This document shows, in pieces, positions 33,310 to 41,925 of a stretch of 64,000 nucleotides of DNA (the first letter of the stretch is position 1; every line of letters begins with the position of its first letter). Below the pieces are notes generated by a model. The model had not been told where the DNA came from and did no database searches. It worked only from the letters and a program-made list of their open reading frames with translations. The DNA is taken from NCBI RefSeq assembly GCF_031987975.1, contig NZ_DALZYX010000003.1:356258-420257 (forward strand), in the 5' to 3' direction. The stretch is from Pseudescherichia sp031987975. Its GTDB lineage: Bacteria > Pseudomonadota > Gammaproteobacteria > Enterobacterales > Enterobacteriaceae. A program made the translations under genes and the position numbers.

Positions 33310-34239
33310 TTATCCCAGTACGCGTGCGCCCGCTGTATCCAGCCGGCAAATATGAACAAAGCCTTCCTGATTCTGCAGATAGTGTTTACCCAGCCAGTCT
33401 GCTACGCGCTGCGCGGTGTCCGGCTTGTCGCAGAGCGCGAACAGCGTCGGCCCCGACCCGGAGATACCGCTCGCCAGCGCGCCAATCTCTGCTACCGCCT
33501 GACGCGCCTCTTTAAAGCCCGGCAGCAGGCGGGCGCGGTACGGCTCGGCAATCACGTCTTTCATCAGCTTCGCGGCCAGCTGCGGCTGACGAGAGTAGCA
33601 GGCATGAATAAACCCGGCCAGATGCCGCCCGTGGGCGATGCAGTCCTGGCGGCGGTACTGCGCGGGTAAAATCGCGCGCGCCTCTGCCGTGGAGACCTTG
33701 ATCCCCGGGTAGGCCAGCACCCACAGCCACTCATCAAAGCCTGGCACCTGCTGGCTAATAATGCCGTTCTCTTCGATCATCAGCTGCATGCCGCCGAGGA
33801 AACAGGGAGCCACGTTATCGTAATGAATGCTGCCGGAGATCCGCCCCTCCAGCTCGCCCATCAGCGCCAGCAGGCGCGTATCGTTGAGCGGCTTGCCGCA
33901 GTGCTCGTTCATCGCCACTAGCGCAGCGACCACGGAGCAGGCGCTCGAGCCTAAACCCGAGCCAATCGGCATATTTTTTTCCAGCGTCATCGCCACCGGG
34001 ATCGTTTTACCTACCTCCTGGCAGAAACGTTCCCAGCACTGATAGACAATATTTTCCCGCGGTTCCGGGGGGAGCTTATCCGCAAAGCGTCCCACGTTGT
34101 GCAGACTAAAACGCTCGTCCGTCTCCACCGTCACCACGTCGCCCAGCAGGGAACCATCAACCGGCGTGACCGCCGCCCCAAGCACATCGAAGCCAACGCT
34201 CATATTGGCGCTGGAGGCCGGGGCATACACTTTCACCAT
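33310..34239 (-). CDS. thrB: ThrB, homoserine kinase
   Basis: The product has 309 residues of the GHMP kinase family: the ATP-binding loop PIGSGLGSSACSVVAA is near residue 90, the N-terminal motif VYAPASSANMSVGFD near residue 4 and the C-terminal motif ISGSGPTLFALC near residue 255. It phosphorylates homoserine. It starts 1 base after thrA, so translation is coupled. Confidence 0.98.
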   Translation of the reverse strand: MVKVYAPASSANMSVGFDVLGAAVTPVDGSLLGDVVTVETDERFSLHNVGRFADKLPPEPRENIVYQCWERFCQEVGKTIPVAMTLEKNMPIGSGLGSSACSVVAALVAMNEHCGKPLNDTRLLALMGELEGRISGSIHYDNVAPCFLGGMQLMIEENGIISQQVPGFDEWLWVLAYPGIKVSTAEARAILPAQYRRQDCIAHGRHLAGFIHACYSRQPQLAAKLMKDVIAEPYRARLLPGFKEARQAVAEIGALASGISGSGPTLFALCDKPDTAQRVADWLGKHYLQNQEGFVHICRLDTAGARVLG

Positions 34240-34240
34240 G

Positions 34241-36703
34241 TTAAACTCCTAACTTCCATGAGAGGGTGCGCAGCAGATCGGCAAAAACGCCTGCCGCCGT
34301 CACATCGTTGCCTGCACCGTAACCGCGCAACACCAGCGGCAGCGGTTGATAGTAGTGGCTGTAAAACGCCAGCGCGTTCTCACCGTTTTTCACTTTATAG
34401 AGTGGATCGTTGCCGTCCACCTCGGCGATCTTCACCCGACAGACGCCATCCTCTTCGATATTGCCGACGTAGCGCAGAACTTTGCCCTCATCGCGCGCTT
34501 TTGCTACCCGAGCGGCAAAGGCGTCGTCAAGCTGCGGCAGACGGGCCATAAAGCTGCTTACATCGCCGCTGTCGTCAAAGCTTGCCGGCAGCACCGGCTC
34601 GATTACGATATCGGTCAGCTCCAGTTCGCGCCCCGTCTCACGGGCGAGGATCAGCAGCTTGCGCGCTACGTCCATGCCGGAGAGATCGTCTCGTGGATCC
34701 GGCTCGGTATAGCCCAGATCCCGGGCGATGCCGGTCGCCTCAGAGAGGCTCATCCCTTCATCCAGCTTACCGAAAATAAAGGAGAGTGACCCGGACAGGA
34801 TCCCGGAGAAACGCTGTAATTCATCCCCGGCGTTAAGCAGGTTTTGCAGGTTTTCAATGACCGGCAGCCCTGCCCCAACGTTAGTGTCGTAGAGGAACTT
34901 ACGACGCGACCCGGCGGCGGCGTGGCGCAGCTGGTGGTAGTAGTCCATTGACGAGGTGTTGGCTTTCTTGTTTGGGGTGACCACGTGGAAGCCTTCACGC
35001 AGGAAGTCGGCGTACTGATCGGCCACCGCCTGGTTGGAGGTACAGTCAACGATCACCGGATTAAGCAGATGATACTCTTTTACCAGGCGGATCAGACGGC
35101 CCAGATTGAACGGCTCTTTCGCCTCCGCCAGCTCTGCCTGCCAGTTCTCAAGGTTCAGGCCGTGTACGTTGGTCAGCAGCGCCTTTGAGTTTGCCACGCC
35201 GCAGACCCGTAGATCGATATGCTTGCCCTTCAGCCAGCTCTGCTGACGCTTGAGCTGATCCAGCAGCGCGCCGCCAACGCCGCCGACGCCAATCACGAAT
35301 ACCTCAATCACCTGGTCGGTATTGAACAGCATCTGATGGGTAACACGTACGCCAGTGGTGGCGTCATCGTTGCTCACCACCACCGAGATTGAGCGCTCGG
35401 AGGAGCCTTGGGCAATCGCCACGATGTTGATATTGGCGCGCGCCAGCGCGGCGAAGAATTTTGCCGAAATGCCGCGCAGGGTACGCATGCCGTCACCAAC
35501 GACGGAGATAATCGCCAGTCGCTCCATCACCGCCAGCGGCTCCAGCAGCCCCTCTTTTAACTCGAGATAGAACTCATCTCCCAGCGCCCGGCGCGCACGG
35601 GCGCAGTCGGCCTGCGGCACGCAGAAGCTGATGCTGTATTCGGATGAGGATTGGGTAATCAGCACCACCGAGATCCCGGCGCGCGACATGGCGGCAAATA
35701 CCCGCGCCGCCATCCCGACCATCCCTTTCATGCCGGGGCCGGAGACGCTGAACATCGCCATGTTATTGAGGTTAGAAATCCCCTTAACCGGCAGGCCGTC
35801 GTCGTCGGAGGTGGCGCCAATCAGCGTACCGGGTGCCTGCGGGTTACCGGTATTTTTAATCAGGCAGGGGATCTGGAACTGGGCGATAGGGGTAATGGTA
35901 CGCGGGTGCAGCACCTTAGCACCGAAGTAGGATAGCTCCATCGCCTCCTGGTAGGACATTGACTTCAGCAGTCGGGCATCGGGTACCTGGCGCGGATCGC
36001 AGGTGTAGACGCCGTCAACGTCGGTCCAGATTTCACAGCAGTCGGCGCGCAGGCAGGCAGCCAGCACGGCGGCAGAGTAGTCAGAGCCGTTACGCCCCAG
36101 CACCACCAGCTCACCCTTCTCATTGCCGGCGGTGAACCCTGCCATCAGGATCATATGGTCTGTGGGGATCTGGCTGGCGGCGATGCGGCGGGTAGATTCG
36201 GCGATATCAACGGTGGATTCGAGATAGTGGCCTACGGCGAGCAGTTTTTCCACCGGATCGATAACCGAGACCTTGTGCCCTCTGGCCTCCAGCAGTCCGG
36301 CCATAATGGCGATGGAGAGTTTTTCTCCCCGACAGATGATGGCGGCGTTGATGCTGTCCGGGCACTGGCCCAGCAGGGCGATCCCATGCAGAACGTGTTT
36401 AATTTGTGCGAACTCTTGCTCAACCTGCTGTTTCAGCCGGACAAGGGGGAAACCGGGCTGAACCTCGGCCAGGCCTGCAAGCAGGTCGGCAAAAATGTGC
36501 TCTGCGTCGCTGATGTTAGGTACGGCATCCTGGCCACCGATGGTCTTCTCAATCATCGCCACCAGGTGGTTGGTAATTTTGGCCGGGGCAGACAGCACGG
36601 TCGCAACCTGCCCCTGCCTGGCATTGCTCTCCAGAATTTCGGCAACACGCAGAAAACGTTCTGCATTTGCCACTGACGTACCGCCGAACTTCAACACTCG
36701 CAT
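34241..36703 (-). CDS. thrA: ThrA, bifunctional aspartokinase I / homoserine dehydrogenase I
   Basis: The product has 820 residues, identical in length to E. coli ThrA. The aspartokinase domain (about 1-290) begins with VLKFGGTSVANAERF; two ACT domains (about 320-460) bind threonine; the homoserine dehydrogenase part (about 465-820) starts VFVIGVGGVGGALLDQL and includes GILSGSLSFIFG. It does the first and third steps towards threonine and is inhibited by threonine. Transcription is set by the thrL attenuator upstream. Confidence 0.98.
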   Translation of the reverse strand: MRVLKFGGTSVANAERFLRVAEILESNARQGQVATVLSAPAKITNHLVAMIEKTIGGQDAVPNISDAEHIFADLLAGLAEVQPGFPLVRLKQQVEQEFAQIKHVLHGIALLGQCPDSINAAIICRGEKLSIAIMAGLLEARGHKVSVIDPVEKLLAVGHYLESTVDIAESTRRIAASQIPTDHMILMAGFTAGNEKGELVVLGRNGSDYSAAVLAACLRADCCEIWTDVDGVYTCDPRQVPDARLLKSMSYQEAMELSYFGAKVLHPRTITPIAQFQIPCLIKNTGNPQAPGTLIGATSDDDGLPVKGISNLNNMAMFSVSGPGMKGMVGMAARVFAAMSRAGISVVLITQSSSEYSISFCVPQADCARARRALGDEFYLELKEGLLEPLAVMERLAIISVVGDGMRTLRGISAKFFAALARANINIVAIAQGSSERSISVVVSNDDATTGVRVTHQMLFNTDQVIEVFVIGVGGVGGALLDQLKRQQSWLKGKHIDLRVCGVANSKALLTNVHGLNLENWQAELAEAKEPFNLGRLIRLVKEYHLLNPVIVDCTSNQAVADQYADFLREGFHVVTPNKKANTSSMDYYHQLRHAAAGSRRKFLYDTNVGAGLPVIENLQNLLNAGDELQRFSGILSGSLSFIFGKLDEGMSLSEATGIARDLGYTEPDPRDDLSGMDVARKLLILARETGRELELTDIVIEPVLPASFDDSGDVSSFMARLPQLDDAFAARVAKARDEGKVLRYVGNIEEDGVCRVKIAEVDGNDPLYKVKNGENALAFYSHYYQPLPLVLRGYGAGNDVTAAGVFADLLRTLSWKLGV

Positions 36704-36728
36704 GGTATTACCCCTTGATTTTTGCTCG

Positions 36729-36766
36729 AAAAAAAAGCCCGCACTGTTCAGGTGCGGGCTTTTTTC
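36729..36766 (-). terminator. thr attenuator
   Basis: GCCCGCAC and GTGCGGGC pair perfectly around a 7-base loop, and on the transcript the stem runs straight into eight U residues. It lies between the thrL stop codon and thrA, the position of the threonine/isoleucine-sensitive attenuator of E. coli. Confidence 0.95.
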
Positions 36767-36783
36767 TGTGTTTCCTGTACGCG

Positions 36784-36852
36784 TCAGCCCGCACCGTTAC
36801 CTGTGGTAATGGTGGTGGTGGTAATAATTGTCAGCGTGCTGATGCGATTCAT
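36784..36852 (-). CDS. thrL: ThrL, thr operon leader peptide
   Basis: A 22-residue frame starts MNRISTLTII and goes on with four Thr codons, Ile, two Thr, then GNGAG and TGA. Eight Thr and four Ile codons are present; a ribosome stalling on them would favour the antiterminator over the hairpin downstream. E. coli ThrL has 21 residues with the same ending. One Leu stands among the control codons. Only about 17 bases separate its stop codon from the attenuator stem. Confidence 0.95.
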   Translation of the reverse strand: MNRISTLTIITTTTITTGNGAG

Positions 36853-36869
36853 GGATGTTGTGTGCTCTG

Positions 36870-36930
36870 TAATTTTATCTGTCTGTCTTGTATAGCTATA
36901 CGGTTAAAGTATATCCCTGCCTGAGTCAAT
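36870..36930 (-). promoter_or_regulatory. Region of the thr promoter
   Basis: Reading leftward, TTGACT (36924-36929), TTTAACC and the AT-rich TATAGCTATA lie before the conserved leader ACAGACAGATAAAATTACAG, as in the E. coli thr promoter region. I cannot assign the exact -35 and -10 with confidence. The stretch between here and yjtD shows no gene. Confidence 0.45.
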
Positions 36931-37062
36931 GAATTTCTGCTTTTTGCCCTTTTCATCACCTGCGCAGGTCGCGCTGCGTTGACCGCACTTTTCTCCGCAC
37001 TCTTACCGTCAGCAAAAGCAATATCAGCCTCTTTGACCATAACAAAAAACTATGACAGCATT

Positions 37063-37749
37063 TTATTCTGCAAGTTTTTTTTCGATATCGTGCAGCAAAC
37101 GATGCAGCATTGCCGTATCCCGCTGCTCAAACAGACCCAGCCGCTGTTCCAGCCAGTCGGCCAGTTTTACGTCATCCCCCACCTCCAGCTTACCGAGTAA
37201 CGATCGCGCTCGCAGACGCAGCGCCTTAAGTTGCGCTTCGCCTTGGGCCACCACCGGCTCACTTCGCTGTTGCATTAACGATGCTAACTGGTAGCAGTAG
37301 ACCATCACCGCCTGGCCGAGATTCAACGATGGATAGTCGGCGACCATCGGCACGCCGGTAAGGATATCGGCGAGGGCCAGTTCGTCGTTGGTTAAGCCTG
37401 AATCTTCCCGGCCAAATACCATCGCAGCATGGCTCATCCACTGGCGCTTCTCCTCAAGTAGCGGCACCAGTTCCGCGGGCGTGGCATAGTAGTGAAACTT
37501 TGCCCGGCTGCGGGCGGTAGTGGCAACCGTAAAATCGACGTCGGCGAGCGCAGCGGCCAGGGTAGGGAAAACCGTTGCGTTATCAATAACATCACCGGAG
37601 CCGTGAGCAACCCAGCGCGCGCTCTCCTGCCGGTGCGCCTCGCTGTCCACAATGCGTAGGTCGCTAAAGCCCATAGTCTTCATGGCCCGGGCCGCCGCGC
37701 CGACGTTCTCAGGCCTGGCGGGTGAAACTAACACTATTGATACACGCAT
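37063..37749 (-). CDS. yjtD: YjtD (LasT), SpoU/TrmJ-type RNA methyltransferase homologue
   Basis: The product has 228 residues, as E. coli YjtD. The SPOUT fold is shown by VLVSPARPENVGAAARAMKT at the N-terminus, MVFGREDSGLTNDEL near residue 113 and YPSLNLGQAVMVYCYQLAS near residue 140, the knot motifs that bind SAM. It is close to TrmJ, which methylates position 32 of tRNAs, but the target of YjtD is not established. It lies upstream of thrL on the same strand, with about 210 bases between. Confidence 0.93.
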   Translation of the reverse strand: MRVSIVLVSPARPENVGAAARAMKTMGFSDLRIVDSEAHRQESARWVAHGSGDVIDNATVFPTLAAALADVDFTVATTARSRAKFHYYATPAELVPLLEEKRQWMSHAAMVFGREDSGLTNDELALADILTGVPMVADYPSLNLGQAVMVYCYQLASLMQQRSEPVVAQGEAQLKALRLRARSLLGKLEVGDDVKLADWLEQRLGLFEQRDTAMLHRLLHDIEKKLAE

Positions 37750-37933
37750 GGGTTACTCTCTGGTTTGCCCCTTAACGGGGTAGAAAGACAATCAACATCA
37801 AGTTATTACGCATCACAAATTTACAAAAACGTAACAGAAATCACTGAATTTGCTTCAGGGAAAGCTTAAACATTACTACACTGTTTACTGGGTTAATTAG
37901 CTGCCAGTATGTTAACAGAACAGGATTATCCCT

Positions 37934-38092
37934 ATGTTTAATCATGATAATCCGTATGGAGATCGCGATCCGTTAGTGGATTCAGCAAATTTATTAATTA
38001 ACGCCTGTAACTACCTGTTTATTGAAAAGATGTTACAAACGCTAGTAATAAGATGCGATGATTTCATCAAACTGTTAACGTGCTACAATTGA
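37934..38092 (+). CDS. Possible 52-residue small protein
   Basis: An ATG with AGGA 8 bases before it opens a frame of 52 codons starting MFNHDNPYGDRDPLVDSANL and ending FIKLLTCYN. The middle is hydrophobic (NLLINACNYLFIEKML). I do not recognise it. In an AT-rich stretch a frame of this length can occur by chance, so it is only a candidate. Confidence 0.2.
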   Translation: MFNHDNPYGDRDPLVDSANLLINACNYLFIEKMLQTLVIRCDDFIKLLTCYN

Positions 38093-38160
38093 ACTTGATA
38101 TATGTCAACGAACCGTAGTTTTATTGGGTGTCCGGTGCGTCTTAACCTGTTATGTTGCTG

Positions 38161-38292
38161 TTAAAATGGGTAGGATGACAACCGTTTTTGACACTGTCGG
38201 GTCCAGAGGGAGTATGTGCCCACGACCAAGCTAATGATGTTGTTGACGTTGATGGAAAGTGCATCAAGAACGCCATTACGTACTTTAGTCAT
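38161..38292 (-). other. YjjY-like sequence with a shifted frame
   Basis: Translation from the ATG gives MTKVRNGVLDALSINVNNII and six more residues that match the start of E. coli YjjY as I remember it, then leaves the family frame and stops after 43 residues. In another frame the downstream bases, ending at 38150, read DPTVSKTVVILPILTAT, the expected YjjY C-terminus. A length change of 2 bases (mod 3) near 38210 explains this. The bases seem better kept than the frame, so it may be conserved arcA leader or promoter DNA rather than a gene. Confidence 0.55.
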
Positions 38293-38387
38293 GTTACGCC
38301 GTTCATGTTAATTTGCGACATGCATCAGGCAGGTCAGGGACTTTTGTACTTCCTGTTTCGATTTAGTTGGCAATTTAGGTAGCAAAC

Positions 38388-39104
38388 ATGCAGACCCCGC
38401 ACATTCTTATTGTTGAAGACGAGTTAGTTACTCGCAACACGCTGAAGAGCATTTTCGAAGCAGAAGGATACGATGTCTTTGAAGCGACTGATGGCGCTGA
38501 AATGCATCAGATTCTTTCTGATAACGATATCAACCTGGTGATCATGGATATCAACCTGCCGGGCAAAAATGGCCTGCTGCTGGCGCGTGAGCTGCGCGAA
38601 CAGGCTGATGTCGCCCTGATGTTCCTGACAGGCCGTGATAACGAAGTCGATAAGATCCTCGGCCTCGAGATTGGCGCGGACGATTACATCACCAAACCCT
38701 TTAACCCACGCGAGCTGACCATCCGCGCACGCAATCTTCTCTCCCGTACCATGAATCTGGGCACGGTAAGCGAAGAGCGCCGCAGCGTAGAGAGCTACAA
38801 ATTTAACGGCTGGGAGCTGGATATCAACAGCCGCTCGCTGGTCAGCCCGAACGGTGAGCAGTACAAGCTGCCACGCAGCGAGTTTCGCGCCATGCTGCAC
38901 TTCTGCGAGAACCCGGGCAAGATCCAGACGCGCGCCGACCTGCTGAAAAAGATGACCGGTCGCGAGCTGAAGCCGCACGATCGTACCGTTGACGTGACTA
39001 TCCGCCGTATTCGTAAGCATTTCGAATCGACGCCGGATACGCCGGAGATCATCGCTACTATTCACGGTGAAGGCTACCGCTTCTGCGGCGATCTGCAGGA
39101 GTAA
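38388..39104 (+). CDS. arcA: ArcA, two-component response regulator of aerobic respiration control
   Basis: The product has 238 residues, as in E. coli. The receiver domain (1-120) holds the phospho-acceptor Asp54 in VIMDINLPGKNG, with the acidic pair in IVEDE and Lys in ITKPFNPREL; the OmpR-type winged helix (about 135-235) ends TIHGEGYRF. Phosphorylated by ArcB under low oxygen, it represses respiratory genes. It converges on creA. Confidence 0.98.
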   Translation: MQTPHILIVEDELVTRNTLKSIFEAEGYDVFEATDGAEMHQILSDNDINLVIMDINLPGKNGLLLARELREQADVALMFLTGRDNEVDKILGLEIGADDYITKPFNPRELTIRARNLLSRTMNLGTVSEERRSVESYKFNGWELDINSRSLVSPNGEQYKLPRSEFRAMLHFCENPGKIQTRADLLKKMTGRELKPHDRTVDVTIRRIRKHFESTPDTPEIIATIHGEGYRFCGDLQE

Positions 39105-39120
39105 GGCTTAGTCACTGTAA

Positions 39121-39153
39121 TGCCGGGCGGCACTGCGTTTGCCCGGCCTACGG
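39121..39153. repeat. REP-like palindrome between arcA and creA
   Basis: GCCGGGC and GCCCGGC enclose ggcactgcgttt and are followed by CTAC. It lies between convergent genes and may act as terminator for both, though no T-run is seen. Confidence 0.7.
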
Positions 39154-39160
39154 TCACACA

Positions 39161-39631
39161 TTAATGCCACGGCATAATCGGCACGGCGCTTAATGCGTTT
39201 TTCGGCGAACCTTCAACGACCTTATCGGAGTACGCAAGGTAGGCCAGCGTGTTGCGTTTTGCGTCGTAGAAGCGCACTACCTGTAGCTTCTTAAAGACCA
39301 GCGAGGTGCGTTTCTGGAACACTACGTCTCCCTGGGCCTTCCCGCTTTTCACCTTCTCGCTCAGCTCAATCGGCCCTACCTGCTGACAGGAGATAGCTGC
39401 ATCAGAGGTATCTTCGGCCAGCCCTAACCCGCCCTTAATACCGCCCGTTTTTGCCCGGCTGATATAGCATGTCACATTTTTCACATCGGGATCGTCAAAG
39501 GCTTCAACCACGATTTTGTGATCCGGTCCGAAGACTTTAAAGACGGTATCAACCGACCCAATCTCTTCAGCCTGTGCGGCCTGGCCAGCGAGGCCCAGCG
39601 CAAAGACTACTGCTAAGCACTTGTATTTCAT
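39161..39631 (-). CDS. creA: CreA, exported protein of unknown function
   Basis: The product has 156 residues with a signal peptide ending QAAQA (cleavage near residue 21), so it is periplasmic. The mature part holds the CreA pattern VFKVFGPDHKIVVEAFDDP, and two cysteines (CYIS near 55 and CQQVG near 82) could form a disulfide. In E. coli creA leads the creABCD operon; here arcA comes next and creB, creC and creD are absent from this place. Confidence 0.92.
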   Translation of the reverse strand: MKYKCLAVVFALGLAGQAAQAEEIGSVDTVFKVFGPDHKIVVEAFDDPDVKNVTCYISRAKTGGIKGGLGLAEDTSDAAISCQQVGPIELSEKVKSGKAQGDVVFQKRTSLVFKKLQVVRFYDAKRNTLAYLAYSDKVVEGSPKNALSAVPIMPWH

Positions 39632-39841
39632 ATTGTTACCATCTTTGAATATTACGTTGTGTTACTATTTTGCCCGCTAAAATAAACGGTTAGGATTCAG
39701 GTAATTAAAATTTTTTTGCGTCTTAATGGCCTAAAGCGCACGCTTACTCAAAAAAAACACTGAATGCTAAAATAGCAGGGAATGGTATTATTCGCACAGC
39801 CCTGCTATCGGGTACGACTGTTTTAAGGATGAGGACACTGT

Positions 39842-40711
39842 ATGGATCAGGCTGGGATTATTCGCGATCTACTCAACTGGCTGGAGGATCATCTCGATCA
39901 GCCGCTGGCCCTGAATAATGTGGCGATCAAAGCAGGTTATTCCAAGTGGCATCTGCAAAGAATGTTCAAGGACGTCACTGGTCTGGCGATTGGGGCCTAT
40001 ATCCGCGCGCGGCGACTCTCGAAATCCGCCGTGGCGCTGCGCCTGACCGCCCGTCCGATCCTTGATATTGCGCTCCAGTATCGTTTCGACTCTCAGCAGA
40101 CCTTTACTCGCGCATTTAAGAAACAGTTTAACCTGACGCCCGCGCTCTACCGCCGCTCCCCTGACTGGAGCGCGTCGGGCATCCGTCCCCCGCTGCGTCT
40201 GGGTGAGTTCGCCCTGCCAAAACATGAGTTTGTTACCCTGCCAGAAACACCGCTGATGGGGATCACCCAGAGCTACAGCTGTTCGCTGGAGGAGATTTCC
40301 GCTTTCCGACATGAGATGCGGATCCAGTTCTGGCGTGAGTTTTTAGGCAGCTCGCCTACCCTGCCCGCCGAGCTGTACGGCCTGCATGAGCCGCGCCCTA
40401 GCCTGGAGAGGGATGATGAGCAGGAGGTGTTCTACACCACTGCCGTTACCCCGGATATGGCTAACGGCCATCTGCAGGGCGCTTTCCCGCTGGTGTTGCA
40501 GAGCGGAGAGTATGTCATGTTTACCTATGAAGGGCCAGGCACCGAGCTACAGCAGTTTATCTTAACTATCTACGGCACCTGTATGCCGATGCTCAACCTG
40601 ACCCGACGTAAGGGGCTGGATATCGAACGGTTCTTCCCACGTGACGAAGCCAGGAACCAGACGCCGCCGATGTATATCCGCTGCGAATACCTGGTTCCTG
40701 TACGGCGCTAA
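39842..40711 (+). CDS. rob: Rob, AraC/XylS-family regulator
   Basis: The product has 289 residues, exactly as E. coli Rob. Two helix-turn-helix motifs fill the N-terminal 110 residues (VAIKAGYSKWHLQRMFKDVT and the second ending FKKQFNLTPALYRR); the C-terminal GyrI-like domain (about 120-289) binds bile salts and other ligands. It activates the mar/sox/rob regulon, including efflux genes. It meets gpmB tail to tail with a 4-base overlap. Confidence 0.96.
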   Translation: MDQAGIIRDLLNWLEDHLDQPLALNNVAIKAGYSKWHLQRMFKDVTGLAIGAYIRARRLSKSAVALRLTARPILDIALQYRFDSQQTFTRAFKKQFNLTPALYRRSPDWSASGIRPPLRLGEFALPKHEFVTLPETPLMGITQSYSCSLEEISAFRHEMRIQFWREFLGSSPTLPAELYGLHEPRPSLERDDEQEVFYTTAVTPDMANGHLQGAFPLVLQSGEYVMFTYEGPGTELQQFILTIYGTCMPMLNLTRRKGLDIERFFPRDEARNQTPPMYIRCEYLVPVRR

Positions 40712-41355
40712 CGCTGCAGTTCGTCCAGCGCGGGGGCGTCAAGATGCGAAACGTCCCCCGCCGTCTCCACTACCCAGCCGGAGGCCAGCCACGGGCTTTG
40801 CTGATAGTCGATGCGTGAGATAGAGCAGTTGCGCAGGCGTAGACGACGCTCCGCCCACGCCGGCAGGCCGAGGATGGTGCTCACCAGACAGCCCAGCGCC
40901 ATGCCGTGGCTAACCAGCAACGGACGGCTGCCCTCCGGCAATTCGAGGCAGGTGGCCAGCGCATCGTGCATGCGATTGCTCAGCTCCTGCATCGACTCTC
41001 CGTCGGGGATCCGACCATCAGAGGTGCCGTTGACCAGCTGGCGGCGCCACTGCTCCTCCTCTTCGGTTAGCGACTCAATGGGACGCTGCTCCAGCACGCC
41101 CATATCCAATTCGCGCAGGCGGGCATCCAGCGTAATATCACACCCGCAGTAGTCGGCGATAATCTCCGCCGTGCGCTGCGTGCGGCCCAGATCGCTGGCG
41201 ATAACATGGGTGATCCCCAGCGCTTTCGCGCGTTCGGCCACCTGTCGTGCCTGCTGCTCCCCTTTGGCCGTCAACGGACTGTCTGACTGCCCCTGAATAC
41301 GACGCTCGGCGTTCCACTGCGTTTCACCGTGGCGAACAAGGTATACCTGTAACAT
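40708..41355 (-). CDS. gpmB: GpmB (YtjC), histidine phosphatase family protein
   Basis: The product has 215 residues. The branch signature YLVRHGETQWN is at the N-terminus with the catalytic His, and the second His is in VSHGMALG near residue 150. Although named phosphoglycerate mutase 2, the E. coli protein seems to act mainly as a phosphatase. It is divergent from yjjX by about 54 bases and its stop codon overlaps that of rob. Confidence 0.94.
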   Translation of the reverse strand: MLQVYLVRHGETQWNAERRIQGQSDSPLTAKGEQQARQVAERAKALGITHVIASDLGRTQRTAEIIADYCGCDITLDARLRELDMGVLEQRPIESLTEEEEQWRRQLVNGTSDGRIPDGESMQELSNRMHDALATCLELPEGSRPLLVSHGMALGCLVSTILGLPAWAERRLRLRNCSISRIDYQQSPWLASGWVVETAGDVSHLDAPALDELQR

Positions 41356-41409
41356 GCTTTTTATCCGTTATACTGCGATGACAATTTTTTTATCTGAGTT
41401 GTTTAGATT

Positions 41410-41925
41410 ATGCACCATGTTGTCTCAGCTACCACTAATCCCGCCAAAATTAAGGCGATTCTGCACGCCTTTAGCGAGATTTTCGGCGAGGGATCCTGCC
41501 ATATCGAGTCCGTGGCCGTCGAGAGCGGCGTGCCAGAACAGCCGCTTGGCAGTGCAGAAACGCGGGCTGGCGCACGTAATCGCGCGATCAACGCTCGTCA
41601 GGCGCGTCCCGATGCCGACTTCTGGGTGGCCATCGAGGCGGGAATAGATGAGGACAGCACCTTTAGTTGGGTGGTGATTGAGAGCCGGGAGCAGCGCGGC
41701 GAAGCGCGTTCCGCCACCCTGCCGTTGCCGACGGCAATACTTAGCCGCGTGCGCGCCGGGGAAGCGCTCGGGCCGGTGATGTCAGAGGTCACCGGCATCG
41801 ATGAGATTGGACGTAAAGAGGGGGCTATCGGCATCTTCACCCATGGCGTGCTGACGCGAAGCAGCGTCTACCATCAGGCGGTGATCCTGGCCCTTAGCCC
41901 GCTTCACCACCCGGCATATCGCTAG
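41410..41925 (+). CDS. yjjX: YjjX, inosine/xanthosine triphosphatase
   Basis: The product has 171 residues of the NTPase family related to RdgB/Maf. The N-terminal nucleotide motif is VVSATTNPAKIKAI, with GSAETRAGARNRA and DFWVAIEAGID further on. It hydrolyses ITP and XTP, keeping damaged purines out of RNA and DNA. Its TAG stop codon shares the bases CTAG with the trpR stop codon on the other strand. Confidence 0.94.
   Translation: MHHVVSATTNPAKIKAILHAFSEIFGEGSCHIESVAVESGVPEQPLGSAETRAGARNRAINARQARPDADFWVAIEAGIDEDSTFSWVVIESREQRGEARSATLPLPTAILSRVRAGEALGPVMSEVTGIDEIGRKEGAIGIFTHGVLTRSSVYHQAVILALSPLHHPAYR

Larger units (their letters stand above)
37750..38387. other. 638-base interval between yjtD and arcA without a firm gene
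   Basis: This divergent interval holds the yjtD and arcA promoter regions. Its left half (37790-38090) is AT-rich and contains one short possible frame; its right half contains a yjjY-like sequence on the minus strand. In E. coli arcA has several promoters and a long leader here. I could not assign promoters with confidence. Confidence 0.6.

Noticed and set aside
38188..38382. A 64-codon frame just before arcA on the plus strand
   Set aside because: It lies opposite the yjjY-like sequence in the arcA leader and lacks a ribosome-binding site; its existence follows from the base composition there.
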